Source: Prototheca cutis (Eukaryota; Chlorophyta; Trebouxiophyceae; Chlorellales; Chlorellaceae). From it: 64,000 nt of DNA. The notes beneath the pieces are model-generated. The model was not told the DNA's origin. It saw only the letters and a program-made list of their open reading frames with translations, and made no database searches. The stretch's first letter is position 1. Each line of letters opens with the position of its first letter. Of the stretch, positions 58,637 through 64,000 are shown piece by piece. The stretch is from assembly GCA_002897115.2 (NCBI GenBank), contig BCIH01000011.1, positions 93,472 to 157,471 of the forward strand, written 5' to 3'. The translations under genes were made by a program, and so were the position numbers.

Positions 58637-60398
58637 TCACTCCTCGTCCTTGGGCTTGCCGTCCACAGCAGCACGCTGGGCGGCGGCGGCGTTGCGCGAG
58701 GCCGTGCGCGTGGCGTCGCGCTGGATGATCTCCAGGGCGCTTGGGCCCATGACCCTGGACCAGAGACCGTGGCGGGCAAACATGACCGGCACGCGCTCCA
58801 CGGGCACGCCCTTGGTCTCGGGGATCAGCCAGTAAGCAAAGGCCGTCATGACGATGATCCATGCTGCGAAGAAGAGGAACACGCCCCACTTCATGGCGCA
58901 CAGCATGGACAGGAAGGACTGGCCNANGACAAAGGAGAACAGGAAGTTGGCGGCCACGGCGATGGACATGCCNGCGGCACGCGTCTCCAGGGTGTGGATC
59001 TCGGAGGGCACCAGCCAGCCCATGGGGCCCCAGGACCAGGCAAAGGAGGAGATGTAGACGCAGATGACCACCAGCACGCCNATGGCAGTGCCNGANGGCA
59101 GCTTGCCGTCGTCGTACTTGCCGAACTGGGTGGCCAGCACGATGCCGACCACCACCTGGGAGACGAACATCTGAGCACCGGCCTCCAGCAGGAAGAAGCG
59201 NCGGCCAAACTTGTCCACNAGCAGCACCGCCACCATGGTGGAAGCGGAGTTGATGCAGTTGATGATGATGGTGTTCAGCAGGGAGGTCTTGCGGCTGGAG
59301 CCCAGNGAGTTGAACAGCACCGGCACGTAGAACATGATGGCGTTGATACCGGTGAACTGCTGGAAGAACTGNATGATGATGTCGATGATCAGCTGGGGGG
59401 TGTTGGCGCGGGTGAACATGAAGGAGTAGGACTGGCGCAGGGTGACGCGCTCGGCTTCCTCGGTGGCCTCGATCAGGTCGTACATCTCGGCCTCCACGTC
59501 GTCGCAGCCGCGCAGGCGGCGCAGGTTGGCGCGACCCTTCTCCACCTGCCCGCGCTCGATCAGGGAGTTGGGGGACTCGGGCAGCACGATGGAGCCGACG
59601 AAGAGAACCATGGCGATGCCGCCGGCGATTGCCAGGCTGATGCGCCAGCCGTCCTCGAGATCCTGGGTGCCGTAGTTGACCAGACCAGCCACCAGGATGC
59701 CAAAGGTGACGGCGAACTGGAACAGGATGTTCAGACCACCGCGGTACTTGGCGGGCGCGACCTCGGACAGGTACATGGGCACAGCGGTGTTGGCAAAGCC
59801 CACGCCAAAGCCCAGGATCGTGCGGCCGACGAAGAGCATGCCCAGGGCGACGGCGCCAGCCTGCAGGCCGGCACCGATCATGAACATGATGGAGGCAGCC
59901 ATCATGGTGGGCAGCCGGCCGAACTTGCGGCAGGTGGTGGCTGCGAAGAGAGAGGAGAACATGCCTGCCAGGAACATGGTGGAGGTGAAGGTCTGCAGAA
60001 CCTGGTTGTCGTACTTGCAGTAGGGGCTGGTGTCGCTCACACCGGCCTCCGTGCGTTCGTAGACCTCCGGGAAGAACTTCTGCTGGAAGGATGCCATCGC
60101 CGTCACGCCACCAGTGACACCCTGCGAGGGGGGGGAGGATCGCCAACATCAATTTCAGATGAAGACACGTGAAACTGCCCGGCTCGCACGTTCCAACGGG
60201 AGTGGGTCGGCATACGAAGATCTTCATCTTAATCCGCCGGCACCCGCTCAACAGCCTTTCACAACGTACAATGTCGTAGCCAAAAAGTAGGCCACCGCAA
60301 GCAGCCATGATGGCCACAGCGACAACATAGCCGGTGAGACGGCCGTTGTATTCGGCGGCGTTGGCACCAGCGGCGCCAGAGAGACCACCGCCCGCCAT
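58637..60398 (-). CDS. Proton/hexose symporter, HUP family (MFS sugar transporter)
   Basis: The product closely resembles Chlorella HUP1-3 plasma-membrane H+/hexose symporters. Two exons: 60270-60398 ([20 protein letters not shown] to GGLLFGYDI) and 58637-60130 or so (GVTGGV onward). The total is about 537 residues, close to the 534 of HUP1. Sugar-porter motifs are all visible: [15 protein letters not shown] (PESPR/R-G region), [52 protein letters not shown] (sugar-binding QQ), [18 protein letters not shown] and [15 protein letters not shown] (PETKG). The intron interrupts GYDI/GVTGG, the end of TM1, with GTACGT donor and CGCAG acceptor. Ten ambiguous bases lie at 58925-59372, almost all at third codon positions. 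The cytosolic tail is Ala-rich and ends KPKDEE. Confidence 0.96.
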
Positions 60399-61234
60399 CT
60401 CAAACAAATGCAGTACTTATGTTTGTTGAATGGGTAGGCCCAAAGATACGAAGATGCGACAACTTTTTTGTGGGAAGATTTCAAACATCTCGGCCGTTGT
60501 TTTGCGGCGGGTGTTTCGCGCGTACTGGAATCTTAGCACGTGGTGGTCGTCGGGGGGCCCAGGAAGCTACTGACGGCTGCTCGCGGTTAATGCTGACGAT
60601 GCAGATCTCACGGGCCGACATTGCCCGCTTTCAATGAGCTTTAACCTAAAGTCCGCTCCCCGAACGAGTGCGAGTGGGCATGGATATATTCTGCACAGAA
60701 CGCGGAAACGTCTGCCGGCAGCCGTAGCTGCGTCGTCGGCAGGGTATGGGAACCTTACCAAAGCACCCTTTCAAGATCTCAAGATCTCACAGTCCGGCCG
60801 GCCAAATTCCAGCCCGTCTGCACTAGCTGTTCCTGTTGTAGAAGATTAAACCGTGTCAGAAACTGGAACAAGACATATCCGTGGAGTGCACTGGGGCCGC
60901 AAGGGGTGGGGCCGCAGTACGGTCGTCTCCGTTTCCGAAGTTGGCCATACGGACAGTGCGGGACGACGCCGCGCGAAGCTGGGAAGAGTCCGCTTCCAGT
61001 CTTGTTCGTTAGGACCAATGTATGGTGACGAATAAGGAGATGCGTGTGTGCCGTGGTCCCTCTGTCAAAAACGCCCCATGCGAATAAGGACCTTTTGTGT
61101 CAGTGTTTCGATCCAGTGCCCGGTCCCTGGACAAGCGATTTCCGATCAATACCACCCCACTCCAAAGTTCCTCTTGAAGTTCCGAGGACCTCCATCTTCG
61201 GCTAGCAGGCCTTTAACATTTACACAAAATCCCG
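60399..61234. promoter_or_regulatory. Upstream region of the hexose transporter gene
   Basis: About 840 bp, less GC-rich than coding regions, holding the transporter's promoter and the 3' flank of the GSA gene (both minus-strand). In Chlorella, HUP genes are induced by hexose; no element for this was identified here. Confidence 0.4.
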
Positions 61235-63415
61235 TTATAATGTCTCGAGAACCAACCGCGCAGCTGCAATGGTGGTCTGGACGTCCGCTTCTGTGTGCGC
61301 AAGTGACGTGAACCCCGCCTCAAACTGCGACGGTGCAAGGTACACCCCTCTCTCCAGCATGCCCCGGTGGAACTGCGCAAACTTGGCGGTGTCCGCCGTC
61401 TTGGCCTGCTCCAGATTGTGGACAGGGCCCGGGGCGAAAAAGAATCCAAACATGCCCCCAATGCTGCCACCGCACATGGCATGCCCGGTGTCCCTGGCTG
61501 CCTGCAGCAGGCCCTCTGTCAGCTGCTTTGTGGTTGCAGCCAGCGCCTCGTAGACACCTGCGTGTAACGCAGCGGCCGGTCCAAGGGTGAGCATGATTGT
61601 CACTTTGCCGTTTCTTTTTTGAAGTGCTGTGGCTCCTCCAGGCCCAGAAAACCAGGACCACCCACCCACGTCCACCAACATACATACATCCCCGAGTCAC
61701 AGCACGTGCCCGGGCCGCACCAGGCCTGTCGAGGATCTCTAGAGTCTTGATGCCCGCCACCATGGCCAGTGGGTTCCCACTCAGTGTCCCCGCCTGGTAC
61801 ATGGGCCCCAGCGGTGCGACCATCGACATGATGTCCCGCCGACCGCCGTACGCACCCACTGGCAAGCCGCCGCCGATGACCTTGCCCATTGTGGTCAGAT
61901 CTGGCGTCACGCCAAAGTGTGCCTGCGCCCCGCCATGCGACAGGCGGAACCCTGTCATGACCTCGTCAAAGCATAGCAGCGCGTCCTCCTGCATGTGGGT
62001 TTTTGGAGGACGTGCTGGGAAGGGTGGTCCAACAGAAATGCGGTGGGTGGTGGACAGAGAAACACCGGCGCTGCCAGGCCATGCGCCGGGCAACATCACT
62101 GGTTCCACCAGCGCCCGAGGCCGCCAAAAAGGGCCAAGCACCAGTTGAAGCCCTGTGGACGCACCTGCTTTGTGAGCTCGCGCAGGCCTTCCAGGAAACC
62201 TGGCAGCGGCTCAATGTACCCCGCGTTGCCGACGACGGGTTCCAGGATGATGCCCGCAATCTCACCCTTGTTTGCCCGGAAGAGCTCCCTGACCGCGTCC
62301 AAGTCATTGTAGGGTGCTGCGTGCATAGGGACAGGAATGCATAACGCTACGGGCCCAGAACTGACGGCAAGCAGCGAAGCATGGCAGTCTGGCAAACAAA
62401 CCGGCGGGGTCCGTGCTGCTCGGTCTGGCCCCCCAAACAAACCTATCGAGACAGGACAGTGCCCTGCCGCCACCACACACACCCCCGCCCACCCCNGCCA
62501 CCACCCCCGGGTACCTGTCAGCGTTGCAGCGGCAGTGCTGGGCAGCACGCCCGGCGAGTCCGCCAGGCCCAGGGTCATGACCCCAGACCCCGCTTGGACA
62601 AGGAACTGGTCCGCATGGCCGTGATAGCACCCCGAAAACTTGACCACCTTCTCCCGCCCCGTGAAGGCGCGCATGAGCCGGACCACGGACAGGCAGGCTT
62701 CGGTACCAGAGTTCACGAACCGCACCATCTCCACGGAGGGCACACGGTCCACGACCATGTGCGCCAGTGTATTCTCCAGCACGCAGGGCGCGCCGAACGA
62801 GGTCCCCTTGTCCAGCTGCTTATGCAGCGCGGCGGTGACNTCATCGTGTGTGGCACCCACAATGGCGGGGCCCCAGCTGCCCACATAGTCAATGTACTTG
62901 TTCCCATCGACGTCCCAGCAGTAGGCCCCCTGCAGTCAGACAAGTGGGCAGTCTTCACACAAGGGACCACCTGCCTTTCGAAGCGGCGGGCTGGGGCCTG
63001 CAGCCACGAGCACCAGGGGCCCTTCGGGCGGTGCGAACCCGCAGAAACCCCCAATCTGCAGCCCCACAGCTCATCCATCACCTTGACACGGTCAAACACA
63101 ATTGGGTCACCGCCCACGGACTTGAAAGCCCTGACAGGCGAGTTCACGCCGCCCGGGATCACTTTCTTGGCGTCCTCAAAGATCTGGGGGTGGGGGAGGG
63201 AAGGACAGTGAGTGACAGCGCACACCGGCAGGCCTCTGCGGATGGAAGGCTGGCGCATGGCAGGAACTCGCCTCTCGGGACTGTTTTGTGTTCAGAGGCT
63301 TCGCGGTAGGAGCGGCAGCGGCCCGGGCCACCACCCCGGACCTGGCCTTGAAAGGCACCATTCGGTGGCTCGTCCGGCATTGGCCGGAAACAAGATTTGA
63401 ACAGGCAAGCGACAT
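61235..63415 (-). CDS. GSA: Glutamate-1-semialdehyde 2,1-aminomutase, plastid
   Basis: GSA converts glutamate-1-semialdehyde to 5-aminolevulinate in the C5 route to chlorophyll and haem, using PLP in the plastid stroma. The ATG at 63415 gives a typical transit peptide ([20 protein letters not shown] then Ala/Arg-rich). The mature part is [20 protein letters not shown] and [20 protein letters not shown], followed by [20 protein letters not shown] and [20 protein letters not shown]. Then comes [20 protein letters not shown], and [18 protein letters not shown] with the PLP lysine. [17 protein letters not shown] follows, with the C-terminus [19 protein letters not shown]. The stop is at 61235-61237. 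The first intron (about 63184-63271) seems to use a GC donor, GCGAGT, because only that keeps SRE joined in frame to IFEDAKK. It is head-to-head with the gene at the window end. Confidence 0.96.
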
Positions 63416-63627
63416 AGTTATGTGAAAAAATTAGCTTAATACATAACAGTTGACGATTTGCATGCTGCCTTTGTTTTGTTGTAGTCAAGCTTCCGAGTGC
63501 TGGGTTGGGGCCCGGGACGGGTGGACAATCCTCATGACGCTCCTCGGGTGCGGCCAGATGAAGTGCGCTTCACCCGGCTTCGCACAATGCGCTCGAGCCC
63601 ACCTTGTTTGCTCTTTTATTACCACAT
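63416..63627. promoter_or_regulatory. Short divergent intergenic region, GSA / secreted protein
   Basis: About 210-240 bp separate the GSA start from the start of the plus-strand gene, so the two promoters must overlap or be shared. Confidence 0.4.
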
Positions 63628-63872
63628 ATGGACTTACTTTACAGTATTGGCGCAATGAGAGGTGGACTTTGGCTCGTGATCGTCTGCGGTTTGCTGGTGG
63701 CTTGCCATGGCACCACCGGTACCTGCCACCGCAAATCCTTTCGCAAGTCGACGGCAAAGTTGATCAAAGAGATGCCGTTCTTGGGTTTGTTTAGGGATCT
63801 CCGCAATCAGACAGTTTTCGAGGGCTCAGACATCGTCCTCGTGCGAGGCCAGTACTACGTCGTTTTTGACAG
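63628..63872 (+). CDS. Unrecognised secreted protein, first exon only (window end)
   Basis: The gene is cut by the window end. Two in-frame ATG codons are possible, 63628 and 63655. From the second, MRGGLWLVIVCGLLVACHG is a clear signal peptide. The mature part includes CHRKSFRKSTAKLIKEM and FEGSDIVLVRGQYYVVFD. The exon ends at a good donor (AG/GTGAGC) at 63872. The YYVVFD stretch suggests a beta-rich extracellular domain, but no family was recognised. Confidence 0.6.
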
Positions 63873-63885
63873 GTGAGCCAGCGTT

Positions 63886-63939
63886 GGGGTCTGGCCCGGG
63901 CAGGGGGTCTGGCCCGGACAGGGGGTCTGGCCCGGGCGG
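63886..63939 (+). repeat. 18-bp minisatellite, three copies
   Basis: Three tandem copies of an 18-bp unit (GGGGTCTGGCCCGGGCAG with one or two changes) lie in the first intron of the secreted-protein gene. Confidence 0.9.
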
Positions 63940-64000
63940 GGGCACTGCAGGCAACCAGACAGCTCTGTCCGGCACCTGCTAGAATCCTTCATTTCTGGAC

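Noticed and set aside
58208..60172. 654-codon plus-strand open frame antisense to the hexose transporter
   Set aside because: It mirrors the transporter's GC-rich codons, has low-complexity Gly/His/Asp content and no domain; the minus-strand gene is certain.
1..64000. CRISPR arrays, insertion sequences, prophage or operon structure
   Set aside because: None is present; gene structure is eukaryotic throughout with spliceosomal introns.

Overview
This window is nuclear DNA from a unicellular green alga, most likely a trebouxiophyte of the Chlorella/Auxenochlorella type. The evidence is GC-rich coding sequence, many short introns, a proton/hexose symporter very close to the Chlorella HUP family, plastid genes (glutamate-1-semialdehyde aminotransferase, a RETICULATA-related protein) and plant-type families (EDR2-like PH-START protein). 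No prokaryotic operon, transposon or viral gene was recognised. Gene models below were built by eye from splice signals, reading phase and family resemblance. Exon edges marked as uncertain should be treated that way.

Layout, left to right: RETICULATA-related plastid protein (-); eIF5-mimic protein BZW/5MP (+); HOP/STI1 co-chaperone (-); Reb1/TTF-I-like Myb factor (+); GH51 alpha-L-arabinofuranosidase (-); SmD1 (-); RMD1/DUF155 protein (+); site-1 protease (-); EDR2-like PH-START-DUF1336 protein (+); DPAGT1/ALG7 (+); RPAC1 subunit of RNA polymerases I and III (-); TMEM209-like nuclear-envelope protein (+); an unrecognised disordered protein (+); PAF-acetylhydrolase-like lipase (+); GH35 beta-galactosidase (-); two tandem PPM1G-like PP2C phosphatases (+,+); a tRNA gene (-); ITPase/HAM1 (+); HUP-type hexose transporter (-); glutamate-1-semialdehyde aminotransferase (-); and the first exon of a secreted protein cut by the window end (+). 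Seven neighbouring pairs are head-to-head with short shared upstream regions.

Most protein genes are ordinary single-copy housekeeping genes with no shared pathway. Loose themes are the secretory pathway and cell wall (DPAGT1, site-1 protease, GH51, GH35) and gene expression (RPAC1, Myb factor, SmD1, 5MP).

The most unusual element is at 55809-55902 on the minus strand. It is a circularly permuted tRNA-Gln(UUG) gene: the 3' half is encoded upstream of the 5' half, with a 22-nt joining segment, and Pol III-type T tracts follow the 5' half. Other points of note are a proposed 5-nt first exon, two GC-AG introns, long poly-G and CA tracts at or near splice sites, and a cluster of ambiguous bases, nine of ten at third codon positions, in the hexose transporter gene.
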